Shown here one piece after another: positions 35,734 to 48,409 of a stretch of DNA of 64,000 bases. The position numbers and the translations under genes are program-made. Each line of letters starts with the position of its first letter. Position 1 is the first letter of the stretch. The stretch spans positions 24,257,886 to 24,321,885 of the forward strand of contig NC_052143.2 of the NCBI RefSeq assembly GCF_016086655.4, written 5' to 3'. The notes below the pieces were generated by a model. It saw only the letters and a program-made list of their open reading frames with translations. It did not search any database and had not been told where the DNA came from. This DNA is from Lepeophtheirus salmonis (taxonomy: Eukaryota; Arthropoda; Copepoda; Siphonostomatoida; Caligidae).

Positions 35734-38700
35734 CTTAAGTATTATTCAGTTGTACGACTCCTTCAATTCAAACTCTATCAGGGAATGAGGTGTAAAAAGG
35801 GGACTAAAAAGAAAATCATTTTAGTAAAGATCGCCGAAAGAGCAAGAAAAATCAAGGGCGCCAACTGTATATTTTGTAACATATAGGGCTTATATAGAAA
35901 TTTTGCTTATAAAATTAATCAATTTAATGAAGCTTTAAAATTAAATATTCCAAAAAGAATAAATGTCATCTTTTTATTTGCATGATAGTTGTAATGAAAC
36001 AATTCAATGGATAGAGTATTTATATTTTGTGTTGGCTCCACTGCTTTGCCCTTGAAATTACGGCTTGTGACGATATTGTCTCTTCTTTTTCAAGTTGATT
36101 GGTCGATATTAAGGTTTCTGATTCAGTTTCTGACAAATAAAATCCCCTTTTGTAGGTTTCCTCTCCACAAAATACTACAATATACAAACAATGAATGACC
36201 TATTTTCGTTATTTAGTAATAAAAATGGTTGATAATTTCGTTAAATGAAAAAAGCATATTATTTGAAAGGCTAGCAATGATTCCTTCCAGAGTTCAAAAT
36301 GAGAGAAATTTTTAGGTCGTTAAGTCCTTGTTTATAAGTTGTATAATAAATATTATATTCCCTCTTTCCTTTCATTTTTACTTATTACTTATTAGTTATT
36401 ACATTAGGCATGCATGTATGTAGCTAGGGAGCGACATAAAAAAATACGTTTATATTAGTTAGTTAGCTACATACACAGGATAATTATTTGTGATTGTATT
36501 TTTCTCTCAAAAGATTATGAGGACGTATGACACATATAATGACTAATTAATATTGTTCACGAGAAATTATCAAATAAAATTTATGTTTGAAAGGCATTTA
36601 TTTCGAATGACATCTCAATTATGAAACAATCCTTATCAAATATACTTAAATTAACCCAATCGAGAATTAGTAAAATGGAAGATATAGTTTGGGTTCATGT
36701 ATTAAAATAATTCATATAAAGAGGGGATAATATTATGTTCTCACAATAGTATATTATACTATTACTTGAATATTTTATTGAATATAGTAACATTTTTTTT
36801 GCCAATATTTACATGAACTATTTTCACATTTCAACAAACTGCGAAGAGTTCATCTGACAATCTAATTAAGCTGAGGATAAAATTATTCAACATAGTCGGA
36901 TTCGAATAAAAGCTAAACATATTATGTATATCTGGACCTCGATTTGAATGCTAAAATGTTTTTAGCTAATTTTTCTTTATTTCTAGACACTTTATATCAT
37001 CAGCGAAGCCATAATTTCATCTAAAGCTTGATTAAAAGTATTTATCACACTTAGGAATGTCAGTTGACTTTTTTTTTTTTTGATAAAAATGAAGATAAAG
37101 TTTGTGTATTATAATGTACAATGCTAGTCATGAGAAACAAAGCCTATTATACTATATATTTTTAGTTCCATCCTGTTTTTTTCATATAAGTAGTCTTATA
37201 TACATTAAATTGACATATTATTTGTTTTGTTTTTTGGAGGGGGATGAAGGTTACCCAGAGGGCATAAGTAATGTAATATTAATATGTATAATTTTATCTG
37301 TGCGATTACTTCAGTCCAAGATTGTGCTCAGTTCAGTTCAGGTTAAGCGGTGGTTCTATCGTTCCCGGTCTTGTTAAGCTTTATCGGTCTCTGTTCTTTT
37401 TTTATAAAGGATCTTAAAACAAGGGGCTTCGATAGAAAATTCTGGCCCAGGAAATAATATTAGATAAAATAGGATCGCAGCTACCTTATATGGAGAGTAT
37501 ATAGTGCCCCAAGATCCAGCAAGGGACCCGAACGCTAAAGTTTCTTACGACAATGGTTTTCTAATTGGGTTAGTGAAGGGAGACTAGATGGGGGGGGGCG
37601 CAGGAAGATGGTGAATTGAGGATTGCTTTCAGCCTACACATACATAGTACACATGTTTCGTATAACAATGTATTAGTGTAGGCGGGCCTTGGGATAGAAA
37701 ATTTTGGGAACCCCTGACTTGAGAAATATTATAGCTATGATATTATAGGCCCCAACACGCTTAGGAGCGGACCTGGATCCATAATCTCCCTCCCCCACCC
37801 CTTCCCTTTTTTATTCACACCTTCTGGTGCCTAAAACCACTTTTCCAGATCCATAAGAACCCCTTGGCTATTTGGAACTCAGATAAAACTGTATCACCCT
37901 GCCAACGTAAAAAAATCATTGGAAAAAGCTGCATTTCAAAAGAAAAAAAAACTCAGAAAATTTATTTATTGATTAAGGCTAATTTATTTTGATAATATAT
38001 GTATATTGTATTTTCTTTATATATTCTATATGGGGGGAAAATGCACAAGAACCGAGACCGATAAGCAATATATTCAGGTCTCGGTTTGACGTTATTGGTT
38101 CGGATTCTAGAGGTTCAAAAATCGAAACTTCTTGAATAGTTAGACTCTGATAATTGTTTGTGTTTATTTTAGGAAAACTATATAGAGAAACTATACTATT
38201 AACTATTTCTTTCTCAATGATAAATTAAAATCACAGAATTCAGAAAACCCCATAGAGATAAAATACATAGAATGACGATTGGACATTTATTTTTATATGT
38301 CCCAGTGTGACGATACTGATGAATGGCAAGGGAAATTCTTTGACGCCGCGACATCAGACAAGAGAAAATTGATAGTTGACCTAAGCATTCGAAAATGTAG
38401 CATTTCCCACTATAAGATCCAATATTTTTATTTCTTCAAATTTAAGGCATAATTAGTCATTACATCACATCAACCCGCACATCACTACTATACGCACATA
38501 CGCGCTTGTTATTTAAATAAGATATATGTATATTATATATTCCAGGTTGAACGTGCCAACTTTTGTGGCCTAAATTGTAATTCCAGAGAGGTAATTTTTA
38601 CAAAATCTTCCTTATATAGGAAGAATTATAAGATAAAACTTGAGGATTGTGACGACGAGCTTGAAACAATTCAGGAAGCTGGTTCTTAATTTAAGAAGGA

Positions 38701-40741
38701 GAGTAACAAGGATCCAATATGTATGCTTTTTTGCTTAAGTATTCTTTGTTAGGACTCATTTATTATTTAGGTCGATCAGGATTCTGATAATTTATATCAT
38801 AGATCTAGACTCTAGATGATCATAAATACTTTTTTGAATGACCCCTTACTTAGGGTAATTAATTTAGTTTATATTCTTATAAAAGTAGTAGAATAAGTCA
38901 CCTGTTATTAATCTCATATTTTACTATAAGTGTATAAATTATATATTATTTGGGGAAACCTGAAAGTGAGGGAGGGGATTCAAGATACCAAAGTTCGTAA
39001 CATACTCACAAATCTTCTTCATTTTAAGAGTCAATATTTTCTAACAATCATCTAACTGGAAAGTTGAGGTAAATTTTATATAAGGATTTGTTTTCTAAAA
39101 AAAAAAATCCACCAAGTTATGCAGCAGGGCAAAATTTGAGATTAAAAAAAATCCCCTTCTACCCAAATAAATATATATATATAATCCTACAGTCGCCTCT
39201 GGTGGGTGTGACCTTATTATTGATTCGTAATAAATAGTTTGTCAAGAATTTAAGCTTTGATTCAAATCAACAAATAAATAGTTATGAATTAAGTGTACGT
39301 GAACGTCTAGTATGTCTTGCTCATAAAATTTGAACAAGGAAATTCGTAAACTTTTTTCTCTCCCTCCTTGCCCATCAGCTCTTTTTATCCCTCTTAAAAT
39401 GTCAAGGTTATAAAAGCATGTATATTGTACATACCTACATAACATAGAAAATTGTCTTTAAGACCTTTATATATTGGATTGTAGTGCGTAAACCCCCTAA
39501 CTATATGAATTTAAATATATTTACAATATTTTCACCTTTCCTTAACAAATACTATTTTAAATGAGGAGGGTTCTCCTCTTTAGAACAGTAATTCATTTTC
39601 TCCCTGCAAAATCATACGTCAAGCAGCTGATATTAACAAAGGTCTCAATTCAGGGATACTATATTTCTCACTCCCGCCTTCTCCTAGCGCTCTTACAAAA
39701 AACCCATCTCTGCTGATAGGTCCAAATAACCAGTAATGATATTCGTGTGTATTTTGGGTACTTCAAAAAAAAAATAAACAGAAAATGACCGTGCTCATCC
39801 TGACAATTTGAAAAATGTTTTAGAGGTGAGCAGCTTAGCTGTCATGACTTTTTATTATATCACCTACAATCAACACTAACAAGGGCAGAGGAGGAGAAAA
39901 AAATAAACAAGGATATTGGCAAGAATTACTCCGGCGTTGATCCTTAATTCTACTCTGAGTCCAACAATTATAACTCCGCAACAAATCATCCTTAAGGTTC
40001 TTTTATGAGCTCAAACGCATGTTCAATCAGGATTTGAATATAATTGAATGTAGTAGGAAAGGAAGTCCACTACTTATTTGCTTAAAAATGTTCTGAAATT
40101 CAATATAGTTAATTTGATTATTTGACAAATAATAATTAGTTAATATTTTAGAGTCAGTATGATTAACCTCAATTTAAATAGACTTCCTATCCAATGTATT
40201 TGATTAGTATTTATTGATTAGATCTAAGTAATCTAAATTACTTATTTATATTTAATTTCTGAACTTTTTCTGCCTCTAAAATATTCATTATCTCTTACAA
40301 TTAGTCAAACAATTGACTTAGTTATATTTAATTTTGAAACATTATCATGTAACCTTACATTGTATATGTATTAATTATTCTATAAGAATATTAAAAGTTA
40401 TTCTGAAAAAATCAATCAAAATAGAACTTATTTTTTGGAAGCAAATCTTTTTAAGTTGTAACATGAGGTTTATTCTTTTATTTTAGTTATAATATAATCC
40501 CATTCAAAAAAAAATATTCAAAAAATATTAGCTTCCAAAAAAGACTCTTCTCTTTATTTGATTTTTGTTCAATTATACTCATTTTGTAGGAACTGTATTT
40601 AAGATAAATTAATAAATATTTTATCTTTGGAATGCTAAAATATTTTTTTTAACAATTGTTATTAGCTTTAATTTTCATTTGTATAGTGATGTCATTTTGA
40701 AATATGGCTCTGAATCAAAATTATACTATAAAAACGTGATA
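35734..40741. other. Intergenic, little recognisable content
   Basis: No open frame above 91 codons and no recognised protein. It includes a short copy of the homopolymer-rich repeat (about 39085-39200, ending ATAATCCTACAGTCGCC). A block at 38460-38600 (ATTACATCACATCAACCCG onward) resembles 55700-55810. The remainder is AT-rich and unassigned. Confidence 0.5.
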
Positions 40742-41661
40742 CGAGGTGTGTTCAAAAAGTAAAGGGACTTTGTATTTTGAGGAAAATATATTAATTAATT
40801 CATCAATATTTATGTTGTTCCCTTCAAAGTTATTCCCTCAGATACACTTGGGCCAAAGCTTTTTCCAATCCTCGAAACACTTCTCATAAGCACGTTTAGG
40901 TATAACCTTGAGCTCTTCCAGCGATTCAGTCTTTATCTCTTCAATCGTTACAAATCTCCGTCTTTTCATAGGTCTCTTCAGTTTTGGAAAAAGTCAAACG
41001 GGGTTAAATCTGGTAAGTATCGTAGGTAAGGCATGATTATGTTCCTGTTTTTGGCTAAAAAATATCTGACAAGTAAAGAAGAGTGAGTAGGGGCATTATC
41101 GTGATACAAAACCCATGAATTGTTTTTCCACAATTCTGGACGTTTTCTTCGTATTGTTTCTCAAAAGTGGCGCATAACTTCAAGAAAATACTCTTTATTC
41201 ACCATGAAACGGTTTTTAAAAACCATTTTCTTAACTGCTTCAACGTTTTATTCTGTTGTTGAAATGCTTGGTCGTCACGAGCGAGGCTCGTCATTGGCAT
41301 TTTCCTGGCCATCTTGGAAGAGTTTGTTCATCTTGTAAATATTTTTTTTAAACAGAATAGTTTCACTGTATGCCATTGTCAACTTTTCCTATGTTTTGGT
41401 GCACTTGATTTAATTTTTTATACAAAATTTGATGCAATTTATTAGATCCATGTTTTTCAATAGCAAAAAATCCCGGAACATGCAAAATACTTCTAACCGT
41501 TATGTCTCTCACAAACAAGCTAAACATATTATATAGCTGAAACAGTTTATATATGTTTGTGGCGAGTCTACCTACATAAAAAAAAAAAAAAAATCCGAGC
41601 ATACCAAATGTACCTTGCCCGCGAAATTTGAAAAGTCACCTTACTTTTTGAACATACCTCG
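40742..41661 (-). mobile_element. Internally deleted mariner transposon with intact termini
   Basis: 920 bp, ends CGAGGTGTGTTCAAAAAGTA and the complement of CGAGGTATGTTCAAAAAGTA, flanked by TA at 40740-40741 and 41662-41663. The minus strand carries transposase pieces: an amino part (KMNKLFQDGQENANDEPRS then VEAVKKM), then the catalytic and carboxy part (FMVNKEYFLEVMRHF, LYHDNAPTHSS, YLPDLTPFDFF, SEGITLKGTT). The middle, with the first catalytic aspartate, is missing. Full-length mariners are about 1.3 kb, so roughly 400 bp was lost. Stops and shifts also interrupt it, so it is nonautonomous. Confidence 0.88.
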
Positions 41662-42744
41662 TATAAAAAAGGGCTTTAAAGGCCAAAACTAATGCAATTG
41701 GAAATTTAAAGATCCTTTTCGTGTTCTATGGCTTAAATAACAATAATAAATATAAATTTTAGAGAGCGGGCGTTCCAAGCCCTTATTTTTTTATAAATTG
41801 AATCATTTTTTCTTAAGTCATTTTATTTTGTATAAACAATTTTTTTATCAAAATCAGAAGATATGATATTAAAGATATTTAAGGCAAAAAATATTGTCAA
41901 AATCAACTATATTCTTTTATAGAATAACAAAAAAAAACATAGCTGCATAGCTCAATAGCTATCAAAGGATGTATGATTGATTTATGGGAGATATGAGATG
42001 TTTCATTTTTTCCTATATACATCATGAATCGCGATTCCTCATTTTTCTGCAAAAGGTATTGGGCCAGGTGGTAAAAAGAACATTTTGCTTTACTAATACG
42101 TATTTAATGCATATTTTTCAGATCCATATATGGGATGATGCAAACAGATGTTGCATTAAATAATACGGGATGAACAGATTTTGAGTGGTCCAAGATTCAA
42201 GATATTGTTTAATAAGTTTTACTAAATTTAATTTGTTAAACTATGATGGTTTAATGAAAGTTTTTCGAATAAATAATGTATGGGCGTAGTTGGGAAAAGA
42301 TACCCCTCCTCCTGTTCCAGAGCTTTAGTACTGGAGTCCAGACTTGAGTCCCTGGACTCTGTACCAGAAGGATTTTGGAATAGTTATTTTTTACAAAAAT
42401 ATATTTTGTAAGAATTTTACGCTCACATGGATTCCAGTATTTTTTACATGTACACATTGTGTTCAAGGACTAATTAGCTTTCAAAGGAAATAATTATCTA
42501 TGTATGTACTATATATCGCATTTTTACTTCTTGTCCGGACGACTAGAGACTAATAAATGATATATCCATTATTTTTTTAAACTTGATTACTATCAATATT
42601 AAAAATATAATTTATTTTTAAGGTAGACCGGGGACCGTTGCAACACTATTTTATTTTGGCTCAATTACTCGAAACTAGTTTAATTTAGAATTGCCAAAAT
42701 TTATCAAAATCTACTTACATAATAGCAGATATATTGTTATGTAT

Positions 42745-43360
42745 ACTACCGAGTGGTCCATTAAAGTCTCATCACTTTGAACTTTAAATTTCAACAAGAA
42801 ATAATTTATTAATTAAAAATAAAATTTCAACCAAATGTATACCATAAATAGATGTTGGTTTTTGAGCTCTCTTAATCATTTATATAGCCATCCTGAGCGG
42901 CAATGATGGCTTCTAGATAGTAGCAGAAGCCCTGGTACCCACTGCAAATGTAGTTCTCTGTCATGGCGTCTTAGGGGGCCAAAAGTGTGAAAAAATAGTT
43001 TAAAAGAGTCATGCTACGGAGAAATGGGTTTATTTCATTGCTGGTGTCAAGAGTGGTCTCTCCACACTCACAAGGCTCTTTCCGCTCACTTTTTTGATAG
43101 CTCTCTAGACAGTTTGATGTGAAACCACGAGATCTTTTTCATGGACCCTTATGGACTTAAGGAGATTAGTCTGGGCAGTTTTCTTTAACTCCTCCAAGTT
43201 CAGTTTGGTCTGAGCCCTTTTTCTTGTCCGACGGTTCGTACTTGCTGACGGCGTATATGGTGGTCCTGGAGACGCCCAATTGGTTGGAGTGCGCGAATGG
43301 AAATTCGTCGATCACGTTCAAGTGTCATTTTTTCGACTTTTACGTATGCTAGAGAGTGCA
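42745..43360 (-). mobile_element. Tc1/mariner-like relic (helix-turn-helix half)
   Basis: Minus-strand translation with stops shows a bipartite DNA-binding region: a SRTTIYAV-like recognition helix, a basic KKKGS linker, LKENP-like and KSIRVHEKDLVVSHQTV stretches, then AIKKVSGKSL. The left end GAGTGGTCCATTAAAGTCTC resembles a terminal repeat and abuts a TAC. The catalytic half is not visible, so this is a short deletion derivative or fragment. Confidence 0.6.
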
Positions 43361-45054
43361 GGTTTGGTTTTTTTTTGTAAACACTTGTTTATGCTTTAAT
43401 ATATCGAAATATAAATTAATTTGAATCTCTCAGCCTTCATTAATTATTGAATTAGTAAATATTTAGATTTCAAAGGGCAACCAGGTATTTTTCGAACCAA
43501 TAGATAGATTATAACAGTGAGTAGTTTTTCAACAAATTGAACTGCTCCCGTAACCAGGAATGACTTTAACAGTTATAAAAATCGAATTTAAGTTGGAAAT
43601 GAAAAAAAATTGATTAAGTAATATTTGTGAGGAACAAATAACTACCTTTCCTAAGTATCTTTCAGTGTGCGAGTTTTTTTTTTTTGTTGTTCCTGTTGGC
43701 AAACCGAACAATGTCTCTTATATTTTCTGAAGCTATTGTTTTATTCTTGAGAGAGGACATCGAAGTATTGAGTAACTACGTGTGAGTGTGCTCATGAAAA
43801 ATGGAGAGTAACACTGAAGATTTCTTTGGTAATTATCTTCCATGTTATTAAAGCAAATCTATAGACTAATGAAGTTTGTCTATTCGTCTACGCTTAATAA
43901 CTCCAAGCAATGCTGGATACTACTGCTATTAATTTATAAACCAGAGTTTGATCTATCCTTTGAGTAAGATTTTTGATGGATTTTCTCAAAAAAAAAGAAT
44001 ACCAGCCTCCTTTTATGTCTAAATGTCCCATACTATGTAGTATTGCATACATTGATTAAGATCTTTTATTATTTATAAGTCGCAATAAAAAGGGCACACT
44101 TAACATCAAAATTAACAAAGATTATCTCTCATGTAAAGTTATTTGATTGGATAGTTTGTGTACTTCAGTCGTTTATTCGTAGCAATTATTAGGTCATGTT
44201 TACTCAATATAATTGTTTTCGAAGTTTATCTCAATGAGATCTATCGAAGGTATCAAAATTAATTTGCACGACTACTACGGATATTAACTTCAAATGAGTA
44301 TTGTTAATTATCTCCTCTAACGGTATATCATTTTATAACCTTTGAAATAACGATAGTTATTTGTACAGGTAAAATGCATAGCAGAAGAATAATTTGGTTC
44401 CAACTAAATGCCCATAAACCAAATTAGAAATATTAAGAATAACATTAGAGTCCAATGGAGTGGGCTTGGATACTTGATCATTGAAGAAGGTCAAGAATAA
44501 GGATTCGAGCTTAACAGTTTATTCAGGCCTTACAGATCTGAACTCATCTACATAGACTTGATCTTACTGACTTGTATAAACACCGTCCTCAAGTGCAATA
44601 TTCACAAATTACTTTTTAGATTGCCTTGGAATGGTATAAAAGGGCCATTAAGTATTTGCAAGTGGGTCGCCGGAATGACGTCATGAGGGTTTTCTGCAGG
44701 ATTTCACTAGGTTCTTTTTTGAGTATCCTGTGCAAGTTTGCCCACACGTAGAGCGCAAAATCTTCCCCTAAAATCAAATTGAGTGATGTATCTCATTTTT
44801 TTCCAAATTTATGGTTGATTATGCATTATTTACGTTCTGTATATAACTTGATTTTTGACCATGATCTTTCAAAATTCACTGGCCTCTTAGTGCGATCATA
44901 ATTCATATAATCTTTGTTACAAGTTTGATCAAAATCGATCAATAACTTTTGCCGTAATCCTAGTGACTAACAAATGCACAAAAAAGAGGGCGAAATATAG
45001 CCTCCTTTCAACTTTGTTGGATATATTTGAGAGACGTCAATCAAGTACCAAACT

Positions 45055-45124
45055 GTATTAGTTTTTTGGATTGAACTGGACCGAACTGAGACTGAAGTCC
45101 TAAATAAGGACAGGCACAACACTA
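45055..45124. mobile_element. hAT-type MITE right-end fragment
   Basis: Contains GAACTGGACCGAACTGAGAC then CCTAAATAAGGACAGGCACAACACTA. This matches the right terminus of the element at 29376-29693 (CCTAAATAAGGGCCGTCACTACACTA). I found no matching left end nearby. Confidence 0.5.
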
Positions 45125-46289
45125 ATTATAAATAGAAGATGATGAATTAGTTTGTTTTTAGCAAAAAGTTGAATTTTTATGTTACCCGTTTCTTCTAATA
45201 CTCTTAATATGAAGTTTTAATATATCTAATTAAATTGAGATATGAAGGATATACATATATGTCAGTATTTTTAAACTGTCCATTACGAATATGGATGGAT
45301 AAAATGGATAACTGAATAGAATTTGACATCAATACCTGACGAACACTATCGTAGATACATTGAATGAAGTCAAATTCTGTAGGAAGTCCCCTTTTTTATA
45401 TGTCCCAGATTCTTCAATACATCATTGTTCTTCCTATGCTTGTAAGTCACATGGCATTATGTGTATCTTTGCCAAATTCTCAAAATTTTAATATTGAAAT
45501 AAAAATAATTAAACTTCTTAAATACAGTGAAGTAAAGTCATTAATATATAAAAAAAAAAATAGTCATTATACTGGAGCTCCAAGTCTAGTCTCAAGCTTT
45601 GCTCCCGAATCCAAGTCCTTTAATCTTTTTATCGAGTCCAATTCGAGTCTTTAGATTTTGTTCAAGATAATTCCAGACATTTTAAGACCATAATTATAAT
45701 ATAGTGTAACTGCTTTTCATGAGTTTCGTATAAATTAAATATACTGTCAAAATCGAGTTGCAAGTCTTTGATAGTGAGATCCAGTGGAGTCGCAAGTCTT
45801 AAATCCTATTCAGCAACTCTAGTGATAACTTAATACGTTCGTCAATTAAAACATTGGACCTTCAAAGGTTCTAATCATGGGGGGAGGGGGTTTGGTAGAA
45901 AGATAGATTTTTTACGTTAGCCGTCTCTTCTAATACTCGTTATATGAAGTTTTAATATATCTCATCAAATATGAGATATTAATTATATGCATCAAAGTCA
46001 GTATTTTGAAACTTTCCAAAACAAATATACCCTTGATATTACTTCAGATGATTTGGGATGGATCTATTTGACTTTTGTAATATTGAAACACATATATTAA
46101 AAATAAGATATAATTAACCTATTTATTTTGGATATGTATGCCCTTTAACCGTATTTTAAGAGTTATCCGGAAATCCCTTCACAGACGTTTATTTATGTAT
46201 ATACTTATTCAATATAATGTATCGATCTATAATCAATTCGGTCTTTGGATCCTGAATTGATAAAGCCTGTCTTGAATTCCCCTATTCCT

Positions 46290-47410
46290 TCAAATGTCTC
46301 TGATGTCTAATCATTCTTGGACTTCTTCAATTTTACAAGCTTTTCATTCCAAACCTTTGGAGTGTTGCTGCGCCTCTTCATGAACTACTAAAAAAAGGAG
46401 TTGATTTTTCATGGTCTCATCAAGCTAATGATACCCTCTTGAAGATGGAGGATTCTGTCAGCAATGTTCGATGCATAATGCATTAAATCTCTTCCATGCC
46501 TGTATTCTTGTCAATGATTGATTCTCCCTTGAGTCTTGTTGCTGTTTTATCCCAATTGGATAAATATTTCGAGCGCCTTGTTGTTTTTTCCTCGAAAAAG
46601 CTTTCTGGATCTGAAATGAATTATTCTCAGATAGATAAAGAAGCTATTGCTATAATCTATGGACAAAAATTCGAACGCTATCTTATAGAACGTTTATTCC
46701 CAATAAAAACAGATCATCTTCCCTTGCTGTACATTTTTAATCTTAGAAAGGAGTTACTCTCAGTAGTGTCGGTCCGTCTTTCACATTTTGCAATCAGAAT
46801 GCCAATGTTTAATTAGAACATAAAATATGTCAAACTTATGCATATACCCAATGCTGATGCACTGTCTTGTGATCTGCTGGATAATCCACCTATTGGTAAG
46901 GACTCTGTTGAAAAAAATAATGTGCAACTCAATTGAATTCTCCGGAATAAAAAGTTTCAACTATTGGATGCTACAATGGAAGATCCTCTACTTCTCTTAG
47001 TCGTCGATGAAAACCACGACGGATAGGTAGCATTTCGAAAATGAGGGTTTTTTGTTCCAAACGTAACGCAATATCAGTGAAGAAGGGGCTTCCCTTTTGG
47101 ACAGGTAAGATTTGCTGTCCCAAATAAATTAAGTGGGGAATGTTTTGGATCCTCCTTCTCAATTTGTTCCGATTGCTCATTCGACTGAATGGGAGTGAGT
47201 CCACGTTGACTATTCAAAATATTAAGGTAAAGATGATCTCGTGATAATCGATGCAGGCCAAATGGATAGTGGCTGCACGAATGAATAATGGATCTACTCT
47301 TGCTACTCTAAAACGACTATTCCTATGGTTTAACCGTTTTGGTTTCCCCCGTACTCTTCGCTCAAACAACAAACCTCTGTTCGCAAATGATGTAGTCCCA
47401 CCCCTTCCTC
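46290..47410 (+). mobile_element. Gypsy-type LTR retrotransposon relic (RT end, RNase H, integrase)
   Basis: In shifting plus-strand frames, the end of reverse transcriptase (FLGLLQFYKLFIPNLWSV-like) is followed by APLHELLKKGVDFSWS. Then comes RNase H (46496-46816) with VAVLSQLDKYFERLVVFSSK, NYSQIDKEAIAI, FERYL and KTDHLPLLYIF, then a linker with HIPNADALSCDLL. Integrase core remnants follow (VHVDY, DLVIIDA and RFGFPRTLRSNNKPLF at 47340-47400). It has stops and frameshifts and neither LTR nor gag is visible. Order and motifs match Ty3/gypsy pol. Confidence 0.8.
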
Positions 47411-47971
47411 CTATACTTGTTTCATTATGTACATTGTAAATAGAATAAAGTGATTCTTAAGTTGTTTTACATTGGAATCTAATGTGCCAAGACCTTCAGT
47501 TGTAACATATAATCTTTGATTTGGCATTCCCGTGTTTTCCTTTTGTGAATGCCTCATCTTTCTTCCTGTTATATAATATAATTAATACGTTATTTATTAC
47601 TCATAAATAGGTAAATGCACATCACATACTTTCGTAGAACACAAGGAACAGGACCAAGGTTCTCCCTTGTAGCATAAAGGATTCTCTGCACTTCGAATAT
47701 GAAGCCCTTAATCTTGTCTGACTCCGCGTATCTTGAGGATGTAGCGCTGAGCAAATACGAGCGAGTAAAGTTTTGGTAGTATTATATTCTTATTAAACTC
47801 TCTGCCATTTCTATTACCGGAGTAACTTTGTGACAATCATAAAATAAATGTGAAGGAGTCTCAACCTCTTATTAAGGTAGCTCATTTGTGAACAAAGAGA
47901 ATGTTGACATTCCGTGACGAAGGCATTTTTGGTGGGAGTCCCTTAAATGGTTTTTCAAAATAATTATAGGG
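47411..47971. other. Short unassigned gap
   Basis: Between the gypsy relic and the minus-strand P-type element. I see nothing recognisable. Confidence 0.5.
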
Positions 47972-48406
47972 TCAATTATTGTTGTTCCGGTTTAATCTTT
48001 TTATTCTTTTCTTAACTATAAGTGATGGGACCTCAACATTGGAGCAATTTGTCCTTGGCGTTTCGATTTTGTAATTCGAAAGAACTTCTAATACCATGAA
48101 GAGTGTTGTGGGAGAACCAAGATAAACTGACCTGTTAGTGACATTAAATAACAACCTACTTCTCCTTATTAATAAAATAAAATTATTTATCATGGTTTGC
48201 TCCCTGGATAATAGATGCTCAGTGAAGGTCAGGCCTGTGCTTGTAAAAAATGAATCTCTGTTATTTATTCGTACGTTAATATTCAAAGGTTCGTTGGATT
48301 TTAAAAGAGGGAGAACTCCATTTATAATATATTCCCAGGAAAAGCTCGTCCTCCTCCAGTATATCCCAGGCTTCTCCATAATGTTTAGTAACTCCGATGG
48401 TTCCAT
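47972..48406 (-). CDS. Unrecognised 144-codon open frame
   Basis: Begins MEPSELLNIMEKPGIYWRR and ends with a basic, asparagine-rich tail. The antisense strand is also open for 103 codons, so the frame may be partly chance. It lies directly downstream of the P-type transposase remnant, and the segment between them (48410-48660) reads with stops as NRGGLVSPSD and similar, typical of P-type carboxy ends. This frame could be a frame-shifted remainder of that element. I do not recognise a domain in it. Confidence 0.3.
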   Translation of the reverse strand: MEPSELLNIMEKPGIYWRRTSFSWEYIINGVLPLLKSNEPLNINVRINNRDSFFTSTGLTFTEHLLSREQTMINNFILLIRRSRLLFNVTNRSVYLGSPTTLFMVLEVLSNYKIETPRTNCSNVEVPSLIVKKRIKRLNRNNNN

Positions 48407-48409
48407 ACA

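Larger units (their letters stand above)
41664..46289. other. Intergenic with transposon debris
   Basis: Contains a Tc1/mariner-like relic (42745-43360), a block at 44640-45035 resembling a non-LTR retrotransposon tail (AACTTTTGCCGTAATCCTAG followed by ACTAACAAATGCACAAAAAAGAGGGCG-like sequence) and the right end of a hAT-type MITE (45055-45124). No host gene recognised. Confidence 0.5.

Noticed and set aside
38041..38085. Short inverted repeat AACCGAGACC ... GGTCTCGGTT
   Set aside because: Arms of only about 10 bp with a 25-base spacer and no poly-T or element context; too weak to call.
41120..41338. Plus-strand 72-codon frame inside the mariner element
   Set aside because: The transposase reads on the opposite strand; this is its shadow.
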